The notes beneath the pieces are model-generated. The model made no database searches and had not been told where the DNA came from. It saw only the letters and a list, made by a program, of their open reading frames with translations. Below are positions 44,880-53,369 of a DNA stretch of 64,000 bases, in pieces. The translations under genes were made by a program, and so were the position numbers. Source of the stretch: Pseudomonadota bacterium. GTDB lineage: Bacteria; Pseudomonadota; Gammaproteobacteria; Burkholderiales; Burkholderiaceae_C. Positions within the stretch are counted from its first letter, which is position 1, and each line of letters begins with the position of its first letter. The stretch lies in NCBI GenBank assembly GCA_021845505.1, contig JAJZVU010000004.1, positions 61,952 through 125,951 of the forward strand, in the 5' to 3' direction.

Positions 44880-47800
44880 ATGATCCAAGAACTCTGGAAT
44901 CGCGTGTTTTCCGTCGGCGAGCCGCTGCACGACCCGCAGGCCCATCCCGCGGGGAAGACCGAGGTTCGATCGACCACCTGCTACATGTGCGCCTGCCGCT
45001 GCGGCATCCAGGTGCATGTGCGCGACGGCGAGGTGCGGTTCATCGAAGGCAACCCCAACCACCCGTTGAACCGCGGGGTGATCTGCGCCAAGGGGTCGGC
45101 CGGAATCATGAAACAGGTGTCGCCGGCGCGCCTGACCCGGCCGCTGCGCCGCAAGAGCGGCGCCGAGCGCGGCAGCGGGGAGTTCGAGGCCATCAGCTGG
45201 GAAGAGGCCTTCGCGCTGCTCGAGCAGCGCCTGCGCCATCTGCGCAGCACCGACCCCAAGCGTTTCGCGCTGTTCACCGGACGCGACCAGATGCAGGCCC
45301 TCACCGGGCTGTTCGCGCGCGAGTTCGGCACCCCCAACTACGCGGCCCATGGCGGCTTCTGTTCGGTCAACATGGCGGCCGGGATGATCTACACGGTCGG
45401 CGGAAGCTTCTGGGAATTCGGCGGTCCCGACCTGGAGCGCTCCAAGCTGTTCGTGATGATCGGCACCGCCGAGGATCACCACAGCAATCCGCTGAAGACG
45501 GCGATTTCCGAATTCAAGCGCCGCGGCGGGCGCTTCCTGTCCATCAACCCGGTGCGCACCGGCTATTCGGCGGTGGCCGACGAGTGGATCCCCATCCGCC
45601 CCGGCACCGACGGCGCGCTGTTCATGGCGCTGCTGCACCTGCTGCTGCGCAGCGAACGCTTCGATCGCGAGTACACCAGCCTCTACACCAACGCGCCGCA
45701 ACTGGTGCGGGTGCAACCCGGGCATCCCCAGAACGGCCTGTTGCTGCGCAACCCCGACGCCGACGAGGGGTCGCCCGATGCCCCGCTGAATTTCTGGTGG
45801 TGGGACCCGCGGGCGCAGCGCCCGGTGCCGGCCTGGACCGAGGGCGTGCAGCCCGCGCTGTGGGGGCGCTACACCATGCCCGACGGCACCCCGGTGGCCA
45901 CCGCGCTGCAGTTGCTGCTGGAGCAGACCGGCGACTGCACGCCCCAATGGGCGGAGTCGATCACCGGAATCCCCGCCGCGCGCATCGAGCGCCTGGCCGA
46001 GGAAATGGCCCACGCGGCGCTGGACGAAGGCTGGGACGAACCGGTGCAATGGACCGACTGGTGGGGCCGGCGCCACGACAGCGTGCGTGCCCACCCGCTG
46101 AGCTTTCACGCGATGCGCGGCCTGGCGGCGCATTCCAACGGCTTCCAGACCATCCGCGCGATGTCGGTACTGATGAGCCTGCTCGGCACCATCGACACCC
46201 CCGGGGGATTCCGGCACAAGCCGCCGTACCCCAAGGAGATCCCCCCCAGCCTGCGCACGGTCAACGGCTGGAACCAGGTGCGGCCCGACACCCCGCTGCC
46301 CGCGGCCCCGCTGGGCTGGCCGACCCGCCCCGAGGAACTGATGGTCGACGAGCACGGCCAGCCGATGCGCATCGACAAGGCCTTCTCGTGGGAGCACCCG
46401 CTGGCGGTGCACGGCCTGATGCACAACGTCATCACCAACGCCTGGCGCGGCGACCCGTACCCGATCGACACGCTGATGATCTTCATGTCGAACATGGCGT
46501 GGAACTCGGCGATGAACACCCAGCGCGTTCGCCGCATGCTGACCGACCGCGACGACCACGGTGAATACCGCATCCCGTTCCTGGTCGTGGCCGACGCCTT
46601 CCACAGCGAAATGACGGCCTTCGCCGACCTCGTGCTGCCCGACACCACGTACCTGGAGAGGCACGACGCGATGTCCATGCTCGACCGGCCGATCTCCGAA
46701 TACGACGGCGCGATGGACTCGGTGCGGGTTCCGGTCGTCCCGCCGCTGGGGGAGTGCAAGCCCTTCCAGGAAGTGCTGATCGAACTCGCGTCGCGGCTGG
46801 GCTTTCCGTCGTTCACCGCGGCCGACGGCAGCCGCAAGTACCGCGACTACCCGGACTTCATCGTGCGCTACGAGACCGCGCCGGGATCGGGCATCGGCTT
46901 TCTCACCGGCTGGCGCGGCGCCGACGGCAGCCGCTCGCTCAAGGGCGAGCCCAACCCCCGGCAATGGGAGGAGTACGCCAGCCACGATTGCGTGCACCTG
47001 ACCCTGCTCGACGAGCCGCTGCGCTACATGCGGGGAGTCAACCGCGAGTACCTGCGCTTCGCCCGCGACCACGGCTGGCGCAAGCTCGACCTGCCGGCGG
47101 TGACCGCGATCTACAGCGACATCCTGCAGTCCTTCAGGCTGGCCGCCAGCGGCCAGGGCGCGCAGCGCCAGGCGCCGTTGCACCTGCGCGCTCGACTGCT
47201 CGAGCACTTCAGCCCGCTGCCGCAGTGGAGGCCCCCGCTGGAGCACGAGGCCGTCGACCTCGACGCCTACCCGCTGGCCGCGGTGACCCAGCGCCCGATG
47301 GCCATGTACCACGCGTGGGATTCGCAGAACGCCTGGCTGCGCCAGATCCACGGCCACAACCGGCTGCACCTGCACCCGTCGACCGCGCGCGCCGCCGGCA
47401 TCGCCGACGGCGCCTGGATGTGGGTGGAATCGCCGTGGGGCAAGGTGCGCTGCCTGGCACAGTACTCCGAGGCGGTCGAGCCGGGCACGGTGTGGACCTG
47501 GAACGCCATCGGCAAGGCGGCCGGGATGTGGGGCCTGCAACCGGAAGCCGACGAAGCCAGCCGCGGCTTCCTGCTCAATCACGTGATCACCGACGAACTG
47601 CCGGCCAGCCACGGCACGCTGTCGAACAGCGACCCGGTGACCGGCCAGGCCGGCTGGTACGACCTGCGGGTGCGCATCTATCCGGCGCGCGCCGACGAAA
47701 GCCTGGACGACGCCGACGCCGGACGTTATGCCCAGGTCCACGGCGAGCCGCTGCAGGTTGCGCGCGACGACCTGCGCGCGCCGGCCTCGCAGCGCACCTG

Positions 47801-47963
47801 GCCGCTGCACCAGGCGCCGCCGCCCGCGCCCGGGCAGTTGCGCACGAGCGGCACGCACCGCCTGCTGCAATACATGGCGGGCGCCAGGCGCCGCCAGGCG
47901 CCCGCGCCCGCCGCGGCGCCGAACCCGAGCAACCAGCCTGCCGACCAGGGGAGCCGGCCATGA
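44880..47963 (+). CDS. soeA: Sulfite dehydrogenase (quinone) molybdopterin subunit, SoeA-type
   Basis: A 1027-residue member of the DMSO-reductase family with bis-MGD. An N-terminal [4Fe-4S] site is formed by Cys34, Cys37, Cys41 and Cys69. The segment AHGGFCSVNMAAGM offers Cys161 as the molybdenum ligand. There is no twin-arginine signal, so it acts in the cytoplasm. With a four-cluster ferredoxin and a DmsC-like anchor next to it, the organisation matches SoeABC, which oxidises sulfite to sulfate and reduces quinone. Polysulfide/thiosulfate reductase is the alternative, but those catalytic subunits are exported. The ATG is at 44880; the stop overlaps soeB (ATGA). Confidence 0.8.
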   Translation: MIQELWNRVFSVGEPLHDPQAHPAGKTEVRSTTCYMCACRCGIQVHVRDGEVRFIEGNPNHPLNRGVICAKGSAGIMKQVSPARLTRPLRRKSGAERGSGEFEAISWEEAFALLEQRLRHLRSTDPKRFALFTGRDQMQALTGLFAREFGTPNYAAHGGFCSVNMAAGMIYTVGGSFWEFGGPDLERSKLFVMIGTAEDHHSNPLKTAISEFKRRGGRFLSINPVRTGYSAVADEWIPIRPGTDGALFMALLHLLLRSERFDREYTSLYTNAPQLVRVQPGHPQNGLLLRNPDADEGSPDAPLNFWWWDPRAQRPVPAWTEGVQPALWGRYTMPDGTPVATALQLLLEQTGDCTPQWAESITGIPAARIERLAEEMAHAALDEGWDEPVQWTDWWGRRHDSVRAHPLSFHAMRGLAAHSNGFQTIRAMSVLMSLLGTIDTPGGFRHKPPYPKEIPPSLRTVNGWNQVRPDTPLPAAPLGWPTRPEELMVDEHGQPMRIDKAFSWEHPLAVHGLMHNVITNAWRGDPYPIDTLMIFMSNMAWNSAMNTQRVRRMLTDRDDHGEYRIPFLVVADAFHSEMTAFADLVLPDTTYLERHDAMSMLDRPISEYDGAMDSVRVPVVPPLGECKPFQEVLIELASRLGFPSFTAADGSRKYRDYPDFIVRYETAPGSGIGFLTGWRGADGSRSLKGEPNPRQWEEYASHDCVHLTLLDEPLRYMRGVNREYLRFARDHGWRKLDLPAVTAIYSDILQSFRLAASGQGAQRQAPLHLRARLLEHFSPLPQWRPPLEHEAVDLDAYPLAAVTQRPMAMYHAWDSQNAWLRQIHGHNRLHLHPSTARAAGIADGAWMWVESPWGKVRCLAQYSEAVEPGTVWTWNAIGKAAGMWGLQPEADEASRGFLLNHVITDELPASHGTLSNSDPVTGQAGWYDLRVRIYPARADESLDDADAGRYAQVHGEPLQVARDDLRAPASQRTWPLHQAPPPAPGQLRTSGTHRLLQYMAGARRRQAPAPAAAPNPSNQPADQGSRP

Positions 47964-48748
47964 CCCAACTCGCGCTGGTCATCGACCTCGACGTGTGCGT
48001 GGGCTGCCATGCCTGCGTGACCTCGTGCAAGCAGTGGAACACCTCGGGTGCCGCCGGTCCGCTGAGCGACATCGACCCCTTCGGCTCGGAGACCTCGGGG
48101 GTGTTCTTCAACCGCGTGCAAAGCTTCGAGGTCGGCAGTTTCCCGACCACCGAGGTGGTGCACTTCCCCAAGAGCTGCCTGCATTGCAAGGACGCTCCCT
48201 GCGTGCCGGTGTGCCCGACAGGCGCGTCCTACAAGCGCGCCGAGGACGGCATCGTGCTGGTCGACGCCGACAAGTGCATCGGCTGCAAGTACTGCTCGTG
48301 GGCCTGCCCCTACGGCGCGCGGGAGTTCGACGAGCCGCGCGGGGTGATGACCAAGTGCACCCTGTGCGTCGACCGCATCTACGACACCTCGATCCCCGAA
48401 AGCCGGCGCAAGCCGGCCTGCGTCAACGCCTGTCCGACCAACGCCCGGCTGTTCGGCGACGTCGACGACCCGCAGTCCGAGGTGTCGCGGGCCATCGCCG
48501 AGCGCGGCGGCTTCGCTCCCATGCCCGAGCTGGGAACGCGCCCGGCCAACCAGTACCTGCCGCGGCGCACCATGCGCGAGCCCAGCGCGCAGGCGCAGAC
48601 CGCGCAGCCGCAGGCGCAGGCCTCGAGCGGCGTGTCGCTGCGCGACTGGCTGGCGGCGCTGCTCGGGCTGGGCGGCGACGCCCCGCAGCCTGCGCAGCAG
48701 GACCTGTCCCACCCGATACGCGACGCCGCCTCCGCGGCGCAGCGCTGA
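47960..48748 (+). CDS. soeB: Iron-sulfur subunit of the SoeABC-type complex
   Basis: A 262-residue cytoplasmic ferredoxin-like subunit with sixteen cysteines in four [4Fe-4S] motifs: CVGCHACVTSCK, CLHCKDAPCVPVCPTGA, CIGCKYCSWACPYGA, and CTLCVDR with CVNACPT. It carries electrons from the molybdenum centre of SoeA to the membrane anchor SoeC. The C-terminal 70 residues (QAQTAQPQAQASSG and beyond) are a Gln/Ala-rich extension. Overlaps soeA by four bases and precedes soeC by 13. Confidence 0.88.
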   Translation: MTQLALVIDLDVCVGCHACVTSCKQWNTSGAAGPLSDIDPFGSETSGVFFNRVQSFEVGSFPTTEVVHFPKSCLHCKDAPCVPVCPTGASYKRAEDGIVLVDADKCIGCKYCSWACPYGAREFDEPRGVMTKCTLCVDRIYDTSIPESRRKPACVNACPTNARLFGDVDDPQSEVSRAIAERGGFAPMPELGTRPANQYLPRRTMREPSAQAQTAQPQAQASSGVSLRDWLAALLGLGGDAPQPAQQDLSHPIRDAASAAQR

Positions 48749-48761
48749 ACGAGGAGCCGCG

Positions 48762-49685
48762 ATGCGTCCCGCATGGTCCGTGATCTGGTTCACCACGCTG
48801 CTGGGCTGCGCCCAGGGGCTGGTGGTCGCGCTGGCGCTGGCCGGCCTCGGCGGCGCGCTGCCGGCCGGCCTGCTGCGCGACCTGCTGCTGCTGGCCTTCG
48901 CGCTCGGCGCGGTCGCGCTGGCCTGCTCGTTCGCCCACCTCGGCCAGCCGCTGCGCGCCTGGCGCGGCGTGGCGATGTGGCGCACCTCCTGGCTGTCGCG
49001 CGAGGTGATCGCGGCGCCGCTGTTCATCGCGCTGTGCCTGGCCGGCGCGCTCGCGGTGCAGCGCACCGGCAGCTGGCCGGCATGGCTGCAGGGCGTCAGC
49101 GTGCTGGCCGCGTTGCTGCTGTGGCTGTGCACCGGCAAGGTCTACGCGGCGATCGATTTCATCCGCGAGTGGGCGACCCCGCTGACCCCGCTGAACTTCG
49201 CGCTGATGGGCCTGGCCAGCGGCCACCTGCTGGCCGCCGCGCTGCTGGCCGAGCAGGGGGCGGCGGCCGCCGCGCTGCTCGGCCGCCTGGCGCTGCTGTG
49301 GACGGTGCTGGCGTGGATGTCGCGCGCGCTGGCGCTGGCCCGGCTGCGCCGCCTGCGCCGCGCCGGGTCCACGCAAAGCGCCATCGGCGCCGGCGCGCGC
49401 CCGGTGCGCCAGGTGTCGCGGGGTTTCACCGCGGGCAGTTTCAACCTCGAGGAATTCGGGCTGCACGCCTCGGCGCTGCTGCTGCGCCGGCTGCGCAGCC
49501 TGTACATGATCCTGGGCTTCGCGCTGCCCGCGGTGGTGCTGGCCGCGGTGGCCTGGTCGTCGGCCGACGCGAGCCTGCTGGCACTGCTGGCGCTGCTCCA
49601 GTTCGCCGCGCTGCTGGGCGAGCGCTGGGACTTTTTCGCCCAGGTCGACCACCCGCAGAACCACTATTACTCCGCCGCCCAGTAG
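48762..49685 (+). CDS. soeC: DmsC-like membrane anchor of the SoeABC-type complex
   Basis: A 307-residue membrane protein with about eight hydrophobic helices. It begins MRPAWSVIWFTTLLGCAQGL and has SFAHLGQPLRAWRGVAMWRT and SWLSREVIAAPLFIALC. The HLGQP...SWLSRE pattern is typical of the DmsC family, not NrfD. It should bind quinone and dock SoeA/B at the cytoplasmic face. The C-terminal WDFFAQVDHPQNHYYSAAQ is also family-like. Confidence 0.88.
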   Translation: MRPAWSVIWFTTLLGCAQGLVVALALAGLGGALPAGLLRDLLLLAFALGAVALACSFAHLGQPLRAWRGVAMWRTSWLSREVIAAPLFIALCLAGALAVQRTGSWPAWLQGVSVLAALLLWLCTGKVYAAIDFIREWATPLTPLNFALMGLASGHLLAAALLAEQGAAAAALLGRLALLWTVLAWMSRALALARLRRLRRAGSTQSAIGAGARPVRQVSRGFTAGSFNLEEFGLHASALLLRRLRSLYMILGFALPAVVLAAVAWSSADASLLALLALLQFAALLGERWDFFAQVDHPQNHYYSAAQ

Positions 49686-49739
49686 CGCCGGCCACCGGCC
49701 GCACTTGCGCGCCGCTGCGCGGCGCCGCAGAATCGGCGG

Positions 49740-50357
49740 ATGATCCAGGGACTGCTGCTGGCGGCCGGGCGCTCGCAGCGCTTCGGCAGCGACAAGCGCC
49801 ACGCGCTGCTCGGCGGCGAGCCGCTGCTGCTGCGCACCGCCCGGCGCTGGCTCGACGCGCGCGACCCGGTGCTGGGCGACGTGCTGGTGGTGCTGCGCGA
49901 ACCCGACGCCGCCGAGCGCGAACTGGCGCAGCGCCTGCAGCAGCTGGGGGCGTCCACCACCTTCTGCGCCGAGGCCCGGCTGGGAATGGGCCATTCGCTG
50001 GCCTGGGGAGTGCTGCAGACGCCGCGCGCCGAGGGCTGGCTGATCGGCCTGGGCGACATGCCGGCGCTGCGGCCGCAGAGCATCCGCGCCGTGGCCCATG
50101 CGCTGCGACCCGACGGCATCGTGCTGCCGACCCTCGACGGGCTGCGCGGTCATCCGGTCGGCTTCGGCGCCGCCTACGCCGGCGAACTGCTGGCGCTGCG
50201 CGGCGACAACGGCGCGCGCACCGTGCTGCAGGCCCATCGCGACGCGCTGCAGTGGCTGGAACTCGAGGACCCCGGCCTGCTGCTCGACGTCGACGAACCC
50301 GCGCAGCTGTCGCGCGCCGCCGACGCGCAAGGCGAGCCCGCGACGCCGCGCAGCTAG
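49740..50357 (+). CDS. mocA: MobA-like NTP transferase, probable molybdenum cofactor cytidylyltransferase (MocA)
   Basis: A 205-residue nucleotidyltransferase. GLLLAAGRSQRFGSDKRHAL is the NTP-binding signature, GLGDMPALRPQSIRAV is the catalytic block, and LPTLDGLRGHPVGFGAAYAG is typical of MocA/XdhC-associated enzymes. MocA joins CTP to molybdopterin to give MCD, the cofactor used by CO dehydrogenase and xanthine-oxidase-family enzymes. It is 54 bases after soeC, on the same strand, and convergent with the cox-like cluster that would need MCD. Soe itself would need MGD, so the function fits the cox neighbours better. Confidence 0.78.
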   Translation: MIQGLLLAAGRSQRFGSDKRHALLGGEPLLLRTARRWLDARDPVLGDVLVVLREPDAAERELAQRLQQLGASTTFCAEARLGMGHSLAWGVLQTPRAEGWLIGLGDMPALRPQSIRAVAHALRPDGIVLPTLDGLRGHPVGFGAAYAGELLALRGDNGARTVLQAHRDALQWLELEDPGLLLDVDEPAQLSRAADAQGEPATPRS

Positions 50358-50382
50358 CGCGGCGGCCACGCCGCGCGGGGCT

Positions 50383-51561
50383 TCAGCGCCTGCGCAGCAG
50401 TTCGGCCAGGCTGGCCGCCAGCTGCTCCAGGCTGGCCAGGTTGTGCACCGCCAGCATCGCGTCGCTGCCGGCGTGCAGCGCCGCCGCGCCGCGCGCGCTG
50501 GGTTCGTAGGCCGAGTAGCGCAACAGCGGGTTGAGCCAAAGAATGCGCCGGCTGCGCCGGCGCAGCCAGGCCAGTTCCTGCTGCAATTGCGCCGGCTCGC
50601 CGGTGTCCAGTCCGTCGCTGATCAGCAGCACCAGCGTGCGCCTGCCGACCAGGCGTCGCGCATGTTCGCGGCGCAGCGTCGCAAGGCACTCGCCCAGACG
50701 CGTGCCTCCGGCGAAATCGCTCACCGCCGCGGCCGCCGCCGCCAGCATCTCGTCGCTGTCGGCGTGCTCGAAGGCCGCGGTCAGGTCGGTCAGGCTGGTG
50801 CCGACCGCGAACACGTCGCGCCGCCGCAGGCCGCGCGTGGCCGAGTGCAGGAAAGCCAGCAACAGGCGCGTATAGCGCTCCATCGAGCCCGACACGTCGA
50901 CCAGCACGAGCAGCGGCGGCGCCTCGCAGCGGCGCTGCAGCCGCGGCAGCTCGACGCATTCGCCGCCGCGGCGCGCCGCCGCGCGCAGCAGGCGCGGCCA
51001 GTCGGCGCGCGCGCCGCGCAGGCCGCCGCGCAGGCGCCGCGCCGGCAGCTGAGGAAGCGGCAGCGGTACGTCGCGCACCAGCCGCTCGAGCAAGCGGTAC
51101 TCGGCCGCGCCGAGGGAGTTGAAGTCGGCGTGGCGCAGCTGGCGGCCGCCCCCGGCGCTCATCGCCGCGTCGAACTCGACCGCCTGCTCGCGCGGCGGCG
51201 GTTCGCGCCGGCCCCGCGCAGCCGCCAGCGCCTCGCGCACCCGCGGCCGCTGGCGCGGCGGGTCGGCCCTGCCCTCGGCGCTGGGCAGCATCTGCGCAAG
51301 CAGCTTGGAGGCCACCGCCGGATCGCGGAAAAAGGCGTCGAAGAGTTCGCGGAACACCCCGCGGTCGCGCTCGTGGCCGACCAGCACGGCCTCCAGCGCA
51401 GCCTGCAGGTCATCGCGTCGCTGCAGGCCGACGAGTTGCATGGCCTGCGCGGCCAGCGCGATGCGCGAGGCGTCCAGCGGCAGCCCGGCGCGCCGCAGCG
51501 CGCGCGCGAAGCCGCCCAGGTTGGGCAGCAGCTTGCCGTGGCGTGCGTCGCCGAGCAGCAC
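50383..51561 (-). CDS. coxE: CoxE-like VWA-domain protein
   Basis: A 392-residue protein. The C-terminal von Willebrand A domain (about 215-390) has the MIDAS motif Asp222-x-Ser224-x-Ser226 in LVDVSGSMERY. The N-terminal half is Arg/Ala-rich and matches the CoxE-type VWA family found in CO dehydrogenase clusters. In Oligotropha, CoxE works with the CoxD ATPase to insert sulfur and copper into the active site of the enzyme. It is the last gene in the minus-strand cox run, 21 bases after coxD. Confidence 0.85.
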   Translation of the reverse strand: MLLGDARHGKLLPNLGGFARALRRAGLPLDASRIALAAQAMQLVGLQRRDDLQAALEAVLVGHERDRGVFRELFDAFFRDPAVASKLLAQMLPSAEGRADPPRQRPRVREALAAARGRREPPPREQAVEFDAAMSAGGGRQLRHADFNSLGAAEYRLLERLVRDVPLPLPQLPARRLRGGLRGARADWPRLLRAAARRGGECVELPRLQRRCEAPPLLVLVDVSGSMERYTRLLLAFLHSATRGLRRRDVFAVGTSLTDLTAAFEHADSDEMLAAAAAAVSDFAGGTRLGECLATLRREHARRLVGRRTLVLLISDGLDTGEPAQLQQELAWLRRRSRRILWLNPLLRYSAYEPSARGAAALHAGSDAMLAVHNLASLEQLAASLAELLRRR

Positions 51562-51582
51562 CGGGCGCCTCCGCGGCGAGCG

Positions 51583-52476
51583 TCAGTCGGCGGCCGCCGG
51601 CGCGAGCAGCGCGTCGGCCAGGTCGCGGGTCAGCGCGGCCACGTCCTCGCGCTGCTTGAACAGGATGCCGGCGGTATCGGTGACCACCTCGGGGTCGAGG
51701 TGCAGGGTGTCCAGCGCGACCAGCGCGCGTGCCCATTCCACGCTTTCCGCGATACCCGGCATGCGCTGGAAGGTGCCCGCGTAGGGCGTGCTGCGCAGGC
51801 GCGAGACGAACTCGGCGACCTGGCGCGTCAGCTCGGCGGGAGCCTGCGGCACCTGCGCCTGCACGATCGCCAGTTCGCGCTCGCGCTCCGGGTAGTCCAG
51901 CCAGTGGTACAGGCAGCGCCGTTTCACCGCGTCGTTGAGCTCACGCGTGCGGTTGCTGGTCAGGATGGTCACCGGAGGCACCTCGGCGCGCACCGTGCCC
52001 AGCTCGGGAATGCTCACCTGGTATTCGCCCAGGTACTCCAGCAGGAAGGCCTCGAAGGGCTCGTCGGCGCGATCGACCTCGTCGATCAGCAGCACCGCGC
52101 CCGGCGGCGGCGCCTGCAGCGCCTGCAGCAGCGGGCGGTGGATCAGGTAGCGCTCCTGGTAGACCTCGCGCTCGATCTGCTCGGCCTGCGCGGTTCCCTC
52201 GGCGGCGCGCATATGGAGCAGCTGCGCCGAGTAGTTCCATTCGTACAGCGCCTCGCGCAATTCCAGGCCGTCGTAGCACTGCAGGCGCAGCAGCTGGCGG
52301 CCGAGCACCGCGGCCAGCGACTTCGCCAGTTCGGTCTTGCCCACCCCCGGCTCGCCTTCGAGCAGCAGTGGGCGCTGCAGCCGCAGCGCCAGGAACACCG
52401 CGGTGGCCAGCCGGCGGTCGGCGAAGTAGCCGACCCGCTCGAGAGCCGCGCTGAGGGAATCGATGTCGGAGGGCAA
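51583..52476 (-). CDS. coxD: CoxD-like MoxR AAA+ ATPase
   Basis: A 297-residue AAA+ ATPase of the MoxR class. Walker A GEPGVGKT is at residues 41-48, Walker B is AVLLIDEVDRAD, and sensor 1 lies in TILTSNRTRELNDAVKRRC. CoxD-type ATPases work as chaperones with VWA-domain CoxE in maturing the molybdenum active site. The start at 52476 opens MPSDIDSLSAALERVGYFAD. It follows coxM after an 88-base gap and precedes coxE by 21 bases. Confidence 0.88.
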   Translation of the reverse strand: MPSDIDSLSAALERVGYFADRRLATAVFLALRLQRPLLLEGEPGVGKTELAKSLAAVLGRQLLRLQCYDGLELREALYEWNYSAQLLHMRAAEGTAQAEQIEREVYQERYLIHRPLLQALQAPPPGAVLLIDEVDRADEPFEAFLLEYLGEYQVSIPELGTVRAEVPPVTILTSNRTRELNDAVKRRCLYHWLDYPERERELAIVQAQVPQAPAELTRQVAEFVSRLRSTPYAGTFQRMPGIAESVEWARALVALDTLHLDPEVVTDTAGILFKQREDVAALTRDLADALLAPAAAD

Positions 52477-52564
52477 TGCGGGGTTCCTCGCAGGATCGGG
52501 CGGCCCGGCGCCGCGCGCCCCGCGGACGGGGAGCGCGGCGCGCCGGGCCTTGCCCCGGCAGGCC

Positions 52565-53356
52565 TCAGGCCAGCGCCTGGGCCACCGCGCGCTGGGCCAT
52601 CACGCCGATCAGGTTGGCGCGATATTCGGCGGTGGCGTGCAGGTCGCTGGCCAGGCCGGTCGGGTCGATGGCCACCGCGGCGGCGGCCTGCGGCGTGAAG
52701 CTGGCGCCCAGCGCCCGCTCCAGCCCGGCATGCCGGAACACTCCGCTGCCGCCGCCGGTCACCGCCACCCGCACGCCATCGTCGCGCTGGGCGACGAACA
52801 CGCCGATGAGGGCGAAGCGCGAAGCGGGCTGCTTGAACTTCATGTAGGCGGCGCGGCGCGGGATGGGGAAATCGATCGCGGTGATCAGTTCCCCGTCCTC
52901 GAGCGCGGTGGTGAACACCCCGACGAAGAAGTCGTCGGCAGCGATCGTCCGCTTGGTGGTGTGCACGGTCGCGCCCAGCGCCAGCACCGCGCTGGGATAG
53001 CAGGCGGCCGGGTCGTTGTTGGCCACCGAGCCGCCCAGCGTGCCCATAGCCCGCACCTGGCGATCGCCGATGTGCGAGGCCAGCGCGGCCAGCGCCGGGA
53101 TCGCCTGGCGCACGTCGGCGCTGGCCGCGACCTCGGCGTGGCGGGTCATCGCGCCGATGCGCAGGCTGCCGCCCTGCCGGCTGATTCCCTTCAGGTCCGC
53201 CGCGCGCCCGAGATCCACCAGGGAATCGGGCTGGGCGATGCGCAGTTTCATCGCGGCCAGCAGGGTCTGGCCGCCGGCCAGCGGACGGGCTCCGGCGGCG
53301 GCGTGGCGAGCCGCTTCGGCGGCGTTGCTGGCGCGTTCCAGTTGGAAGGCATACAT
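52565..53356 (-). CDS. coxM: FAD-binding medium subunit of form II CO-dehydrogenase-like hydroxylase
   Basis: A 263-residue FAD subunit of the xanthine-oxidase family. FAD-binding motifs are AAGARPLAGGQTLLAAMKLR (N-terminal) and RAMGTLGGSVANNDPAACYP (TLGGS-x2-NNDPA). The C-terminal CO_deh_flav_C domain follows. It passes electrons from the [2Fe-2S] subunit to an external acceptor. The gene follows coxL by 13 bases, giving order S-L-M, the usual form II order (form I is M-S-L). Confidence 0.9.
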   Translation of the reverse strand: MYAFQLERASNAAEAARHAAAGARPLAGGQTLLAAMKLRIAQPDSLVDLGRAADLKGISRQGGSLRIGAMTRHAEVAASADVRQAIPALAALASHIGDRQVRAMGTLGGSVANNDPAACYPSAVLALGATVHTTKRTIAADDFFVGVFTTALEDGELITAIDFPIPRRAAYMKFKQPASRFALIGVFVAQRDDGVRVAVTGGGSGVFRHAGLERALGASFTPQAAAAVAIDPTGLASDLHATAEYRANLIGVMAQRAVAQALA

Positions 53357-53369
53357 GGTGTCGGTCTCC

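Noticed and set aside
44799..47870. A 1023-codon open frame antisense to soeA
   Set aside because: soeA on the plus strand has complete cofactor-binding motifs. The antisense frame has no recognisable domain and looks like a reading-frame shadow.
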